Of a DNA stretch of 64,000 nucleotides, positions 18,563 through 26,450 are shown piece after piece. The notes beneath the pieces were generated by a model, which was given only the letters and a program-made list of their open reading frames with translations, was not told the origin of the DNA and did no database searches. Position numbers and translations under genes: made by a program. This DNA is from an uncultured Clostridia bacterium (GTDB taxonomy: Bacteria; Bacillota; Clostridia; Oscillospirales; CAG-272): the NCBI GenBank assembly GCA_946407735.1, contig CAMJPL010000001.1, positions 152,182 through 216,181 of the forward strand. Reading direction: 5' to 3'. Each line of letters opens with the position of its first letter. The stretch's first letter is position 1.

Positions 18563-18597
18563 ATTATACACCCTTTCGCGCTAAAGCGAAAGGGTGT
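18563..18597 (-). promoter_or_regulatory. rubrerythrin -10 box with overlapping 12-bp palindrome
   Basis: A minus-strand TATAAT (18563-18568) abuts a perfect inverted repeat ACACCCTTTCGC / GCGAAAGGGTGT with a 6-nt centre (18568-18597). The repeat fills the space where the spacer and -35 should lie. It may be an operator for an oxidative-stress repressor; as RNA it would also be a stable hairpin. Confidence 0.5.
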
Positions 18598-18630
18598 AAA
18601 TGTGAATTTTGCGGATTTCGGCGGGTCGGA

Positions 18631-18678
18631 TCACATTTTCACCTCGACGACCTCGGCGTCGGAGAGCTGGCAGTACAT
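18631..18678 (-). CDS. possible 15-aa peptide ORF
   Basis: ATG to TGA encodes M-Y-C-Q-L-S-D-A-E-V-V-E-V-K-M. AGGAGG lies 8 nt upstream and promoter-like sequence further up. The frame stays open about 10 codons upstream with protein-like composition, so this may be the end of a decayed small gene or a leader peptide before rubrerythrin. There is no homology evidence. Confidence 0.3.
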   Translation of the reverse strand: MYCQLSDAEVVEVKM

Positions 18679-18837
18679 CTGCCCGTCCTCCTCTGCTATT
18701 CTCCTTTCACACAGGATATTATAATATGGTATTATAACGCTCAAATATATTTTTCTGCCTCTATTATGTAAATAAATCCGTCGGCGGCAACTGCCGGGGA
18801 TAAACCCCGGCGGCACCGCCCGGCGGCGGGGAAGCGT

Positions 18838-20286
18838 TTATCCGAGCGCGTCGATCATGTCGACGTAGTCCGATATCTCCTTGTCGGCGTGCGTTTTATA
18901 TGCCGCCATGAACGAGCCGTAGCCCTTCGTGCTCTTCGTGAACTCGCCGAAGGCGAAGCCCCAGCTCAGGTAGTCGGTCGCCGAGCTGCACTCGATGCCG
19001 AAGTTGTAGGTGATATGGTCAAGGATAATGTGAAGCATATCCTCGGCGGTGTCATCGCGGGTGCCCTTTATAAATATCGTCTGCTCAACATACGCCGGGT
19101 AGACCAGCTCCCGGGCGTAGTATGCCAGCGCCTCGGCCACAGCCGACGAGCGCCCGGCGTCCTTCGCCGACGACGGGAAGGCGATGATGAGCCCGCCGCT
19201 GCGCTCCGACCAGTCGTCGCTCTCGTCGTATTTGGGCAGCGGGACGATGCCGTAATCGACATCGAAATTCCTCAGATAGGTGCAGGTGTGGATGGTGCGG
19301 AAGAGATAGACGCAGTTCTCGGCCTCGCCGAAGGTGTTGGCGTCCGTCCAGCCTTCGCCGGTCCAGAAGCCGCTGCTCTCCTTTATCCATGAGCGGAGCT
19401 TGGTCCATATCTCCTCGGTGCGCGGGGAGTCGATGACGATCTCGGGATAGTTGTCGGCGTTCTTCTTCGTTATGTCGACATATTCGTTGCCCCATCCGTT
19501 CGCGGTGCCGATCAGGGCGTATGTGCCGTAAAGATCCTCGTACTCGTCCCTCGCGCCGTTGCCGTTGCGGTCGACATAGAAGTCCTTCGTGTCGGAGATC
19601 AGCCTGTCGAGCGTCCATTTGTTGTCCTCGACGAGCTGATAAGGATGGTCGAAGCCGTAGTCGCCGATAAAGCTCTTGTTGAATATGATGCAGTTGATGT
19701 CGCCGTAGTTCGAGCGGCAGATGTCGCCCATGAACAGCAGATGGCTCTTTCCGACCGAAAGCTCGCTGTATGCGCTGGAATTCCACCACGGCATCGAGAA
19801 ATCGGCGTTTATGAGATTCTCGGCGTCGAGGAAGGCTCCCGAGGCGGCGAGATAGGTCATGTTGTAGGTGTTCCCGGTGAACAGATCGTAGTCGTCGTCG
19901 CCCGCCATCGCCGACTGAGTTATCCTTTTGCGGCAGTCGGCGTTGTCCCATTTGTTGATGATGACGTTGATCTTTACGTTAAGCAGCTCCTCTGCGGCGC
20001 GGTTGCGCTCGTAGACCGCGTCGTTTACAAGGTCGCCGGTGAGCTCGTCGACCTTCTGCTCTGATATGAAGCGGCTGAGATCGTAGCCGTATATGGTGTA
20101 TTCGTAGCCGCCGTAATCGAGGCCATCTTCGAGGCCGAGCGGCGGAATCTTCGTCTCGGCGGCGGTCGTCTCCTCGGGCTCGGTCTCTGCCGCCGCGGTC
20201 ACGACGGTTTCCTCTTCTCCGCCGCAGGCGGCGAGAGCCGATACAGACAGCGCGAGCGCCGTCAGGAGCGTGACGGATCGTTTCAT
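18838..20286 (-). CDS. extracellular solute-binding lipoprotein SBP3
   Basis: A 482-residue type-1 SBP with lipobox A-L-A-A-C (Cys21), then an acidic Thr/Glu linker. The mature family blocks are clear: V-N-D-A-V-Y-E-R-N-R-A-A-E-E, M-A-G-D-D-D-Y-D, S-M-P-W-W, M-G-D-I-C-R, D-N-K-W-T-L-D, a calcium-loop-like D-R-N-G-N-G-A-R-D near residue 240, and I-V-P-L-P-K-Y-D-E-S-D. It binds a carbohydrate-type ligand for uptake (inference). The ribosome-binding region is an uninterrupted run of eight G, 6 nt before the ATG, which is unusual and could change length by slippage. No transporter gene lies near it. Confidence 0.88.
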   Translation of the reverse strand: MKRSVTLLTALALSVSALAACGGEEETVVTAAAETEPEETTAAETKIPPLGLEDGLDYGGYEYTIYGYDLSRFISEQKVDELTGDLVNDAVYERNRAAEELLNVKINVIINKWDNADCRKRITQSAMAGDDDYDLFTGNTYNMTYLAASGAFLDAENLINADFSMPWWNSSAYSELSVGKSHLLFMGDICRSNYGDINCIIFNKSFIGDYGFDHPYQLVEDNKWTLDRLISDTKDFYVDRNGNGARDEYEDLYGTYALIGTANGWGNEYVDITKKNADNYPEIVIDSPRTEEIWTKLRSWIKESSGFWTGEGWTDANTFGEAENCVYLFRTIHTCTYLRNFDVDYGIVPLPKYDESDDWSERSGGLIIAFPSSAKDAGRSSAVAEALAYYARELVYPAYVEQTIFIKGTRDDTAEDMLHIILDHITYNFGIECSSATDYLSWGFAFGEFTKSTKGYGSFMAAYKTHADKEISDYVDMIDALG

Positions 20287-20292
20287 ATTATT

Positions 20293-20300
20293 CCCCCCCC
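20293..20300 (-). repeat. 8-G homopolymer forming the SBP3 Shine-Dalgarno
   Basis: Eight consecutive C on the plus strand are eight G in the SBP3 mRNA leader, just before the start codon. A length change would alter SD strength or spacing. Confidence 0.8.
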
Positions 20301-20329
20301 TATTTTTGCGATTCGATTTATCTGATTAA

Positions 20330-20358
20330 ATTATATCACACGTAAAGCGCCGTGTCAA
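20330..20358 (-). promoter_or_regulatory. consensus sigma-A promoter of SBP3
   Basis: TTGACA, 17-bp spacer, TATAAT reading leftward, with TGTGA before the -10. Confidence 0.85.
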
Positions 20359-20521
20359 CCGCCGGAGGAGGTTAATTCATGTCGCTGAATGAAACTTTTG
20401 CTCCGCCGCGGAAAAACGCTCCCTTCAGGCTCCAATGCCGGGATTATCGGTAGAAATGTTCACAGATCGCCTGTATAATAGACTGTGAGAAACTGGGAAT
20501 CAAGGGGGGGAGAGGGGCATC

Positions 20522-21124
20522 ATGGACATAAATACACTCAACATACTATCCGACGCGATATCGGAGGTCGGGTCGTGGCAGTGGTGGGATGCAAAGGACG
20601 ACAGGGTCCTGATGCAGTTCTGCGACGTCCTTCTCTATGATGAAGCGAAGCCTGAGAAGGATACTCATACTACTGACGTTCTGGCCATCCGCTTCCGCGG
20701 CCGCTCATTCGCGTTGTTTCTTGATAATCTGGATGAAGACAGCTGGCATAAGCGTCTTCGCGATGACGGCGCGGTCATATATCCCGTCGACACATACACC
20801 CTCGCCTTCGACGACAGGGACGGAGCCGAGGCGCTGCTGAAAGATTATAAAAACAGAATACCCGTAAAAGGCCGCATCGGCGGCGAAACTCTGCCCCGGG
20901 CGGATCATCTCCTTTTCGCCGGATGCGGGGTTGTCGGGTTCATCGTCGGCGGGGATGAGATGGCGGTCATAGGGGAAAATGGACTGTACACCGAAGAAGA
21001 GATCGTCATATCCTCGGGTAAATGGTGGGATTACTGGAAAGCCTACTGGAAGAAAAGGGGCACAAAGGACGCGTACCCAAAGGACTACGCCTGTGAAATA
21101 ACGATCCCGGTAAGGGAAGACTGA
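20522..21124 (+). CDS. hypothetical protein, 200 aa
   Basis: I do not recognise the family. The translation is soluble, acidic and rich in Trp (W-Q-W-W near the start; W-W-D-Y-W-K-A-Y-W near the end), with no signal peptide or membrane segment. A middle part, F-R-G-R-S-F-A-L-F-L-D followed by V-I-Y-P-V-D-T-Y-T-L-A-F-D-D, suggests an alpha/beta fold. The start is preceded by a purine-rich site containing seven G then AGAGGGG. A TATAAT lies about 40 bp upstream with a poor -35. The next gene (GNAT) starts 50 nt downstream in the same direction, so they are probably co-transcribed. Base composition looks somewhat less GC-biased than its neighbours. Confidence 0.75.
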   Translation: MDINTLNILSDAISEVGSWQWWDAKDDRVLMQFCDVLLYDEAKPEKDTHTTDVLAIRFRGRSFALFLDNLDEDSWHKRLRDDGAVIYPVDTYTLAFDDRDGAEALLKDYKNRIPVKGRIGGETLPRADHLLFAGCGVVGFIVGGDEMAVIGENGLYTEEEIVISSGKWWDYWKAYWKKRGTKDAYPKDYACEITIPVRED

Positions 21125-21173
21125 CTTAAGTAAAATGAACGGCATTCGACACGCGGCCGGCGGAGGAAGGCAT

Positions 21174-21620
21174 ATGCTTGAATATATCGCTCTGCGGGAC
21201 ATGCCGGAGCTGAAAGAGGCTGCGGCGGACTGGCTTCACGGCAGGTGGGGCGTCCCGAAAGAAGCCTATCTTGAATGCATGGACGCTTATCTGAGCGGAA
21301 ATACGGAATACGGCTGGTATTTCTGCCTTGATGAGGATATGATCGTCGGCAGCGTCGGCGTCATCGAAAACGACTTTCATGACAGGAAGGATCTGTCGCC
21401 GAACATCTGCGCAGTTTACACGGAGGAAGCTTACCGGAAACAGGGCATCGCGGGAAGGCTGCTGAACATGGCTGTGGACGATCTTCGCTCAAAGGGGATC
21501 TCGCCGGTGTATCTCGTCACCGATCATATCGGGTTCTATGAGCGCTATGGCTGGGAATTTTACTGCATGGTCCATTGTGACGGCGAACCCTGCATGTCGC
21601 GCATGTACATCCGCAGATAG
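21174..21620 (+). CDS. GNAT-family N-acetyltransferase
   Basis: A 148-residue acetyltransferase. The ATG at 21174 is preferred over one 13 codons upstream because GGAGGAAGG sits just before it. Conserved GNAT elements are visible: beta-strand I-V-G-S-V-G-V, then V-Y-T-E-E-A-Y-R-K-Q-G-I-A-G-R-L-L (acetyl-CoA pyrophosphate loop R/Q-x-x-G-x-A/G), and G-F-Y-E-R-Y-G-W-E near the C-terminus. It transfers acetyl from acetyl-CoA to an amine of unknown identity. It follows the hypothetical gene at 20522 and precedes a glycosidase-like gene in the same orientation. Confidence 0.88.
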   Translation: MLEYIALRDMPELKEAAADWLHGRWGVPKEAYLECMDAYLSGNTEYGWYFCLDEDMIVGSVGVIENDFHDRKDLSPNICAVYTEEAYRKQGIAGRLLNMAVDDLRSKGISPVYLVTDHIGFYERYGWEFYCMVHCDGEPCMSRMYIRR

Positions 21621-21662
21621 GCTCCGCCCGGATCACATGAATATTTATATGGAGGCTTTGTT

Positions 21663-23495
21663 ATGTCGCTGCTTATAATAACGAGACGCGAAAGCGATCT
21701 CTCGTCCGTGCTGTCGTCATGCTGCAGGACCGAGATCATGACCCCGGAGCAGGCGCTTGACGCCGATCTGTCTGTATTCGGCTCGATGGCCGTCCTCTTC
21801 GGCACGTCCGACGGCGATTTCGCCGTCGACGCCAGACTCAGGGTGAAGCTTGAGGAATTCTTCTCATCCGGGAAAAGGATCTTCCTCGAATACTGCAGCA
21901 GCTTCAATTACGTCTACTGCGACTGGCCGAAGCCGGTGCTGACGAGCCGTCTCGTCGCGGCGGAGGATATCGGGAGCGTGAAAATGGGAGATATCCTCGA
22001 CACCCACGCAAACAGCTATCTGAGACCGTGGTGTCTCATGCCGGGCTCGGAGCCGATCTTCTTCTATCACGACTACATAACCGCTCACAGCCATACGGAC
22101 ATGACGGACGATGAGATAAAAAAGGGCGGATGGGCGGTATGGCGGTATAAAAACGCCGTTATGTGCCAGCTGCGCGTCTGCGATTTCGCGAAGGCGCGGC
22201 TGTCGCCGCGAAGCCTTTGGGAGGATCTCGCGTCGCGGCTCTGCGTCTGGCTCACCGGATGCCGCCCGGCTCATATGCCTCAGCCGACAGTCAGACATCT
22301 TGACGATATCGACGACTTCGACGCGCGGCTTGCCGACTGCGTCGCAGGAGGCATCGGCTGGCTGCGGCGCAATCTCATAGACGGCGGCAGAGGCGGCATC
22401 CGCGAGGGGATGTCCCACGCGATATACCCCGACGGGAGTCAGGGAAGGGCTCTCTCGGTCAGGACCGACTGCGCGGGCGAAGCGTCGGGAGCCTTCGTCT
22501 TCGGCGGCTTCACTGAGGAATACGACGCGCTGTCGTCCTTCGTCTACGGCCCGATGCAGATAAAGGGCGGGGAATACGACGGCATGCTGAGATGGTCCGA
22601 TTCGGCGTGGGGTGTCTGCTACGGCGACGACAACGCGAGGGCTCTGATCCCGACCCTCGCCGCCGCGCTCCTGCTCGGCGAAAAGAAATACCTGCCTCAG
22701 GCTCTCAAAGCGCTCGATTTCCTCGCCGACACGACGGCAAGGGACGGCCTCAGACCGGCGAGAACTGACAATATAAGCTATCTCCCGGACAGATCGCCGA
22801 GATCTGTCGCCGACACCGAAAGCGGATATCCGTCGGCGCATTACAACGCGTGGTACTCGGCCGCCCTGCTGCTCGGATACCTGAACACGAAAAACGACAG
22901 ATATCTCGATATCGGCCGCAGGGGTCTCGAGACGCTTATGTCGCTCTATCCCGAGACGAAGCGCGAGCAGAGCGAGACGGAGGAGATATGCCGCCTCGTC
23001 CTGCCGCTCGCCCTGCTATGCGAGTGCACCGGGGAGAAAAAGCATCTCGACATGCTCGAAAGGGTGACACGCGATCTTGAGTCCCACATCCACCCGTTCG
23101 GCGGCGTCGCCGAGTGGGATACCGGCTACAAGGCGAACTGCTCCCGCGTATCGGGCGGCGAGTGCTCGCTCCTCGCCGACAACGGCGATCCGGTGGCCGA
23201 TCTGCTCTACTCGTCGAACTGGCTCCCCATCGGCCTCGCGTGGGCGTACAGGGCGACGGGGGCCGAGAGATACCACAGTCTCTGGCGCGGCATCGCCGAA
23301 TTCATGATAAAGTCGCAGATACACAGCGACATAAAGGATATCGACGGCGGCTGGGCGAGAGCCTTCGACATGGACCGCCGCGAGATATTCGGCCTGCCGC
23401 ACGACGCCGGATGGGCCGCCTGCTGCATCGAGAGCGGATGGACCGTCGCCGAGATCGTCACCGGCCTTGAGATAATGAAATATATCGGGAAATGA
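21663..23495 (+). CDS. alpha/alpha-toroid glycoside hydrolase-like protein
   Basis: A 610-residue cytoplasmic protein with no signal peptide. The first ~200 residues resemble a Rossmann/class-I-glutamine-amidotransferase-like domain, often attached to carbohydrate enzymes. From about 230 on, repeated helix pairs (W-Y-S-A-A-L-L-L-G-Y-L, L-P-L-A-L-L-C-E-C-T-G-E-K-K-H-L, W-L-P-I-G-L-A-W-A-Y-R-A-T-G, H-D-A-G-W-A-A-C-C-I-E-S-G-W) form an (alpha/alpha)6 barrel, as in unsaturated uronidases, cellobiose epimerases and beta-L-arabinofuranosidases. No family-specific catalytic pair was assigned, so the substrate is open. The SD GGAGG lies 7 nt before the ATG. A strong terminator follows. Confidence 0.7.
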   Translation: MSLLIITRRESDLSSVLSSCCRTEIMTPEQALDADLSVFGSMAVLFGTSDGDFAVDARLRVKLEEFFSSGKRIFLEYCSSFNYVYCDWPKPVLTSRLVAAEDIGSVKMGDILDTHANSYLRPWCLMPGSEPIFFYHDYITAHSHTDMTDDEIKKGGWAVWRYKNAVMCQLRVCDFAKARLSPRSLWEDLASRLCVWLTGCRPAHMPQPTVRHLDDIDDFDARLADCVAGGIGWLRRNLIDGGRGGIREGMSHAIYPDGSQGRALSVRTDCAGEASGAFVFGGFTEEYDALSSFVYGPMQIKGGEYDGMLRWSDSAWGVCYGDDNARALIPTLAAALLLGEKKYLPQALKALDFLADTTARDGLRPARTDNISYLPDRSPRSVADTESGYPSAHYNAWYSAALLLGYLNTKNDRYLDIGRRGLETLMSLYPETKREQSETEEICRLVLPLALLCECTGEKKHLDMLERVTRDLESHIHPFGGVAEWDTGYKANCSRVSGGECSLLADNGDPVADLLYSSNWLPIGLAWAYRATGAERYHSLWRGIAEFMIKSQIHSDIKDIDGGWARAFDMDRREIFGLPHDAGWAACCIESGWTVAEIVTGLEIMKYIGK

Positions 23496-23500
23496 AAGAT

Positions 23501-23538
23501 CCGGCGCTCCCAAAGCGGGAGCGCCGGAATGTTTTTTT
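23501..23538 (+). terminator. strong terminator after the toroid-fold gene
   Basis: CCGGCGCTCCC paired with GGGAGCGCCGG followed by a seven-T run. It lies next to the convergent DUF1294 gene. Confidence 0.9.
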
Positions 23539-23815
23539 ACATTTTCGCCGATAAAAGATACCACAATGCCAGATGAATTATCAGTATCAGCGGCAGACCG
23601 ATGAGGAATTTCATATGCTTCGTCTTGTGCCGGAAGACTATCATCCCGGCGATGGCGCCGACCGAGCCGCCGACGGCGGCCGATATCAGCAGCGCCGCCT
23701 CGGATATCCTCCATGCGCGCCGTTTCGCGCGGGATTTGTCGATCCCGAACATGACGAAGGAGACGATGTTCGCCGCCGCGAGATATATGTAAAGCAGATA
23801 CGTCAGATCAGCCAT
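23537..23815 (-). CDS. DUF1294 small membrane protein
   Basis: A 92-residue protein with hydrophobic segments and the DUF1294 pattern: F-x-x-F-G-I-D-K-S-R-A-K-R-R-A-W-R-I-S-E, a glycine-rich helix G-G-S-V-G-A-I-A-G-M, and F-R-H-K-T-K-H. Function unknown. The ATG at 23815 overlaps the last 8 nt of SBP4, and CAGGAG inside SBP4 serves as its SD, so translation is coupled to SBP4. Its stop codon lies inside the T run of the opposing terminator. Confidence 0.85.
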   Translation of the reverse strand: MADLTYLLYIYLAAANIVSFVMFGIDKSRAKRRAWRISEAALLISAAVGGSVGAIAGMIVFRHKTKHMKFLIGLPLILIIHLALWYLLSAKM

Positions 23816-25298
23816 TTGCAAGCTGCTCCTGAAGCTTCCCGATCTTTTTGTCGACGCTCTTGATCTGTTTCGCTATGCGGGAAGCGTAATCGGTCTTGCC
23901 GGTCTTGGCGTATTCGCTCAGAGTGCCGGCTATGCCGTAGATGAATATCGTCATCCTGTCGACCTCTATCGAGTCGTGGATTATCTTCAGCATCTCGATC
24001 GATTCCTCGTCGCGCACCATCTTGGTGTTGAGGAAGTTCTGGTAGAACACCGGCATCAGCTCGTTGTAGGCCTGATAATTCATCAGCTCGAGCATCAGCG
24101 CCGCAGTTTCCGGATCGGCGACCGAGACCGGCATGCAGGCGACTGGCCCGTTGTAGCAGGAGGTCAGATGATAGTATCTTTCCTGAGCCTCGTTGTATTT
24201 CGGGTTCGGCAGGATGCTGTAATCGGATTCCATCTCGCGCAGCCATGGGCGCATCGCGCCGACGAAGAACAGCATGCGGTCGGTCTTCATCATAGTGTCT
24301 CTCGCGCCCCAGACGTTGTCGGTGTTCGGGATGTTCTCGCATATCATGCAGGCATCCTTGTTGGTGTACATCTCCAGCACCTTCATGCAGATGTCGGCGT
24401 TTTTCTGGGTATCGAGCTGCTGGGTGAAGACTCCGTCCTCCTCCTTGAGGAAATCGGCTCCCGCGCCGATGCAGTAGGTGTAGGCGTTGTAGGATTCCCC
24501 GCCGAAGCCCCACAGATCGTACTGGTCGTAGACGCCGTTGCCGTCCGAGTCCTCCTTCACCTGTGTGGCGAGGGAGTAGAACTGATCGAGGGTCCATGTG
24601 CCGTCGTTTACCGATTTGTACAGGTCGGAGGCGGCTATGCCGTAGTCTCTCGCGACCTTGCCGTTCATGATCGTCATGTAGAGGCTGATCTTGAAGTTGA
24701 GCAGCGTTGAGCCGTAGACGAAATACAGATGCCCGCCGATCTCGCTGCCGTCGTTGACCTTCTTGTCCCACCACGGCTTGTCAAACTGCGGTGTTTCGAG
24801 AGTGTTCCAGTCATACACTATACCGTCGAGGCCCCACGCGCCTAAGGTGGACTGGCCGTAAACGACAAGCTGGTAGGCGTCCTCTCCGGCCTTTACGGTC
24901 TTTGTTACCAGCGGCTGCAGATCGTTTCCGCTCTTGTTGATCAGCTCGATATTGCAGTTGAAGCGGTCCATTATGTCGTGGTTGCGGCGGTAGACGATGT
25001 CGTTGATCGCGTCGCCGTTGAGCTCCACGGCGTAAAGGCCGTTCTCGTAGAAGGATGAAATGTCGGGTGTGAACGGTCCGATCTCGGTAAAGGTGTAGCC
25101 GCCGAGATCCTTCTCGGTGACGCCGTCATGGATGAGATAGTCGGGCGGAGCGGTCTCCGCCGGCTCGGTTTCAGCCGGCGAGCCGGCCGAAGGCGCCGTC
25201 GTCGAGGCGGGAGCGGAGGCGGAAGAATCCCCGCAGGCGGCCGCCGCGGAGGCGATGATCATCGCCGCGAGTATCGCTGACAGTATGCGTCTCGTCAT
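23808..25298 (-). CDS. extracellular solute-binding lipoprotein SBP4
   Basis: A 496-residue type-1 SBP. A signal peptide rich in Ala ends in lipobox A-A-A-A-C (Cys22), followed by a Ser/Thr/Pro/Glu linker. Family blocks: I-N-D-I-V-Y-R-R-N-H, D-K-P-W-W, N-D-G-T-W-T-L-D-Q-F, the calcium-loop-like D-S-D-G-N-G-V-Y-D-Q-Y-D-L-W-G-F around residue 255, and I-L-P-N-P-K-Y-N-E-A-Q-E. Ligand inferred to be a carbohydrate. It is divergent from an XRE-type regulator gene, and the shared intergenic region carries operator-like repeats, so this SBP may be controlled by that regulator. The DUF1294 gene is coupled at its 3' end. Confidence 0.88.
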   Translation of the reverse strand: MTRRILSAILAAMIIASAAAACGDSSASAPASTTAPSAGSPAETEPAETAPPDYLIHDGVTEKDLGGYTFTEIGPFTPDISSFYENGLYAVELNGDAINDIVYRRNHDIMDRFNCNIELINKSGNDLQPLVTKTVKAGEDAYQLVVYGQSTLGAWGLDGIVYDWNTLETPQFDKPWWDKKVNDGSEIGGHLYFVYGSTLLNFKISLYMTIMNGKVARDYGIAASDLYKSVNDGTWTLDQFYSLATQVKEDSDGNGVYDQYDLWGFGGESYNAYTYCIGAGADFLKEEDGVFTQQLDTQKNADICMKVLEMYTNKDACMICENIPNTDNVWGARDTMMKTDRMLFFVGAMRPWLREMESDYSILPNPKYNEAQERYYHLTSCYNGPVACMPVSVADPETAALMLELMNYQAYNELMPVFYQNFLNTKMVRDEESIEMLKIIHDSIEVDRMTIFIYGIAGTLSEYAKTGKTDYASRIAKQIKSVDKKIGKLQEQLANG

Positions 25299-25336
25299 TT
25301 TAATTACCTCACTGATAATACGCTTTGACGTGCATT

Positions 25337-25365
25337 ATTATACCATATCCGGTATCGGATTTCAA
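25337..25365 (-). promoter_or_regulatory. sigma-A promoter of SBP4 with a palindrome in its spacer
   Basis: TTGAAA, 17-bp spacer, TATAAT reading leftward. The spacer holds an inverted repeat ATCCG-N4-CGGAT (25347-25360), a likely operator. Confidence 0.75.
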
Positions 25366-25394
25366 TACCCGCATGATAATAAAATGCGTGATAT

Positions 25395-25471
25395 ATCCGC
25401 CGCGGCGAAACCCTCCCCGGACGGTTGATTATATATACATCGCGGTTATTGATTATTCTCATCCGCCGCGG
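25395..25471. repeat. two direct copies of ATCCGCCGCGG in the SBP4/XRE divergent region
   Basis: Identical 11-bp copies at 25395-25405 and 25461-25471; the second ends against the -10 box of the XRE promoter. The position suggests regulator binding sites. Confidence 0.5.
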
Positions 25472-25477
25472 TATAAT
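25449..25477 (+). promoter_or_regulatory. sigma-A promoter of the XRE regulator gene
   Basis: TTGATT, 17-bp spacer, TATAAT. Confidence 0.8.
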
Positions 25478-25531
25478 TATATACGGTGAGCTCACACGGG
25501 ATACGAAACAGGGAAACGAAAGGAAAGCGCG

Positions 25532-26308
25532 ATGATAAGCGAAAACATAGCGCGTCTGCGCAGGGAAGCCGGGATGACGCAGGAAAAGCTCGCTTCGGCG
25601 GTGGGGATTTCGACTCAGGCGGTAAGCAAATGGGAGAACGGCACGACGATGCCGGACGTCACGCTCCTGCCTCTTATCGCCGATCAGTTCGGCGTCAGCG
25701 TCGACGAGCTCTACGGCAGGAAAAGGGAACAGGACGGAAGGATCGACCCGTCGGCGCTGCCGCAGGAGGCGTACAGGGCGGTGATCGGATGCCTCGGCAG
25801 GGCGTTTCATTTCGACGACAGGACGCCGGAGGAGGCGGCGGACGCGATCCAAAGCGATCTCAAAAAAGATCCGAAGTGTCAGTCGATGTTCTGTAGGGCA
25901 AATTACGGAACGGTTTACGCCGCGTGCGATATGGCCTTCGTGCGGACAAAGACCGAGAAGGAGTCCGTCCCGCTGCTTGACGACAGCGGGGCCGTCGGAT
26001 ATCTCGGAATGCTTTGCGATCCCGACATAAGGAAGGTGCTGACATATATCCTCAGCGGTCCGGACGCCGTAACGGCGAGATCTGCCGCCGGGAAATGCGG
26101 CATATCAGAAGAAAAGGCAGACGAGGCTCTCGGCAGGCTGACCGGATACGGCAATCTTACCCGTATGCAGGTGGAAACCGGCGACGACGAGCCGCTGACG
26201 CTCTATATGAGTAACGCGCGTGAAAGATCGGCGCTGATATTCATGATATTTGAGCTCGCCTCCCGTCTTGCGGGATATAAGTGCAATTATTACGGCTTTA
26301 TCGGCTGA
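25532..26308 (+). CDS. XRE/HTH_3 transcriptional regulator with C-terminal winged-helix-like domain
   Basis: A 258-residue DNA-binding protein. Residues 1-60 form a Cro/CI-type HTH: I-A-R-L-R-R-E-A-G-M-T-Q-E-K-L-A, then V-G-I-S-T-Q-A-V-S-K-W-E-N-G. After a short linker, the C-terminal 170 residues contain a second helical segment (I-R-K-V-L-T-Y-I-L through A-L-G-R-L-T-G-Y-G-N-L) that looks like a winged-helix or ligand-sensing domain. AGGAAA lies upstream of the ATG. The gene is divergent from SBP4 and has operator-like repeats over its own promoter, so autoregulation and control of SBP4 are inferred. Confidence 0.88.
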   Translation: MISENIARLRREAGMTQEKLASAVGISTQAVSKWENGTTMPDVTLLPLIADQFGVSVDELYGRKREQDGRIDPSALPQEAYRAVIGCLGRAFHFDDRTPEEAADAIQSDLKKDPKCQSMFCRANYGTVYAACDMAFVRTKTEKESVPLLDDSGAVGYLGMLCDPDIRKVLTYILSGPDAVTARSAAGKCGISEEKADEALGRLTGYGNLTRMQVETGDDEPLTLYMSNARERSALIFMIFELASRLAGYKCNYYGFIG

Positions 26309-26322
26309 CATGAGTGATACGG

Positions 26323-26357
26323 ACGCCATCCGGCACGGCTGGATGGCGTTCATTTTA
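26323..26357 (+). terminator. terminator after the XRE gene
   Basis: ACGCCATCC paired with GGATGGCGT, then TCATTTTATG. Confidence 0.75.
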
Positions 26358-26385
26358 TGTTTACATTCGATTTAGCCCTTATCGC

Positions 26386-26414
26386 TTGTTATTTTCCGAT
26401 GCAGGGGGTATAAT
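26386..26414 (+). promoter_or_regulatory. sigma-A promoter of the first URO-D-like gene
   Basis: TTGTTA, 17-bp spacer, TATAAT. Confidence 0.75.
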
Positions 26415-26450
26415 ATTATCATCATAAAATATGACAACTCGGAGGACGTC

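Larger units (their letters stand above)
18492..18837. other. 346-bp gap between SBP3 and rubrerythrin
   Basis: It contains, reading leftward, SBP3 3' hairpins (GCCGGGG/CCCCGGC at 18793-18811), AT-rich promoter-like sequence (TTTACA-N17-TATATT and TATAAT copies at about 18715-18770), a 15-codon open frame with a good ribosome-binding site, and the rubrerythrin promoter/palindrome. No other feature was seen. Confidence 0.5.
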
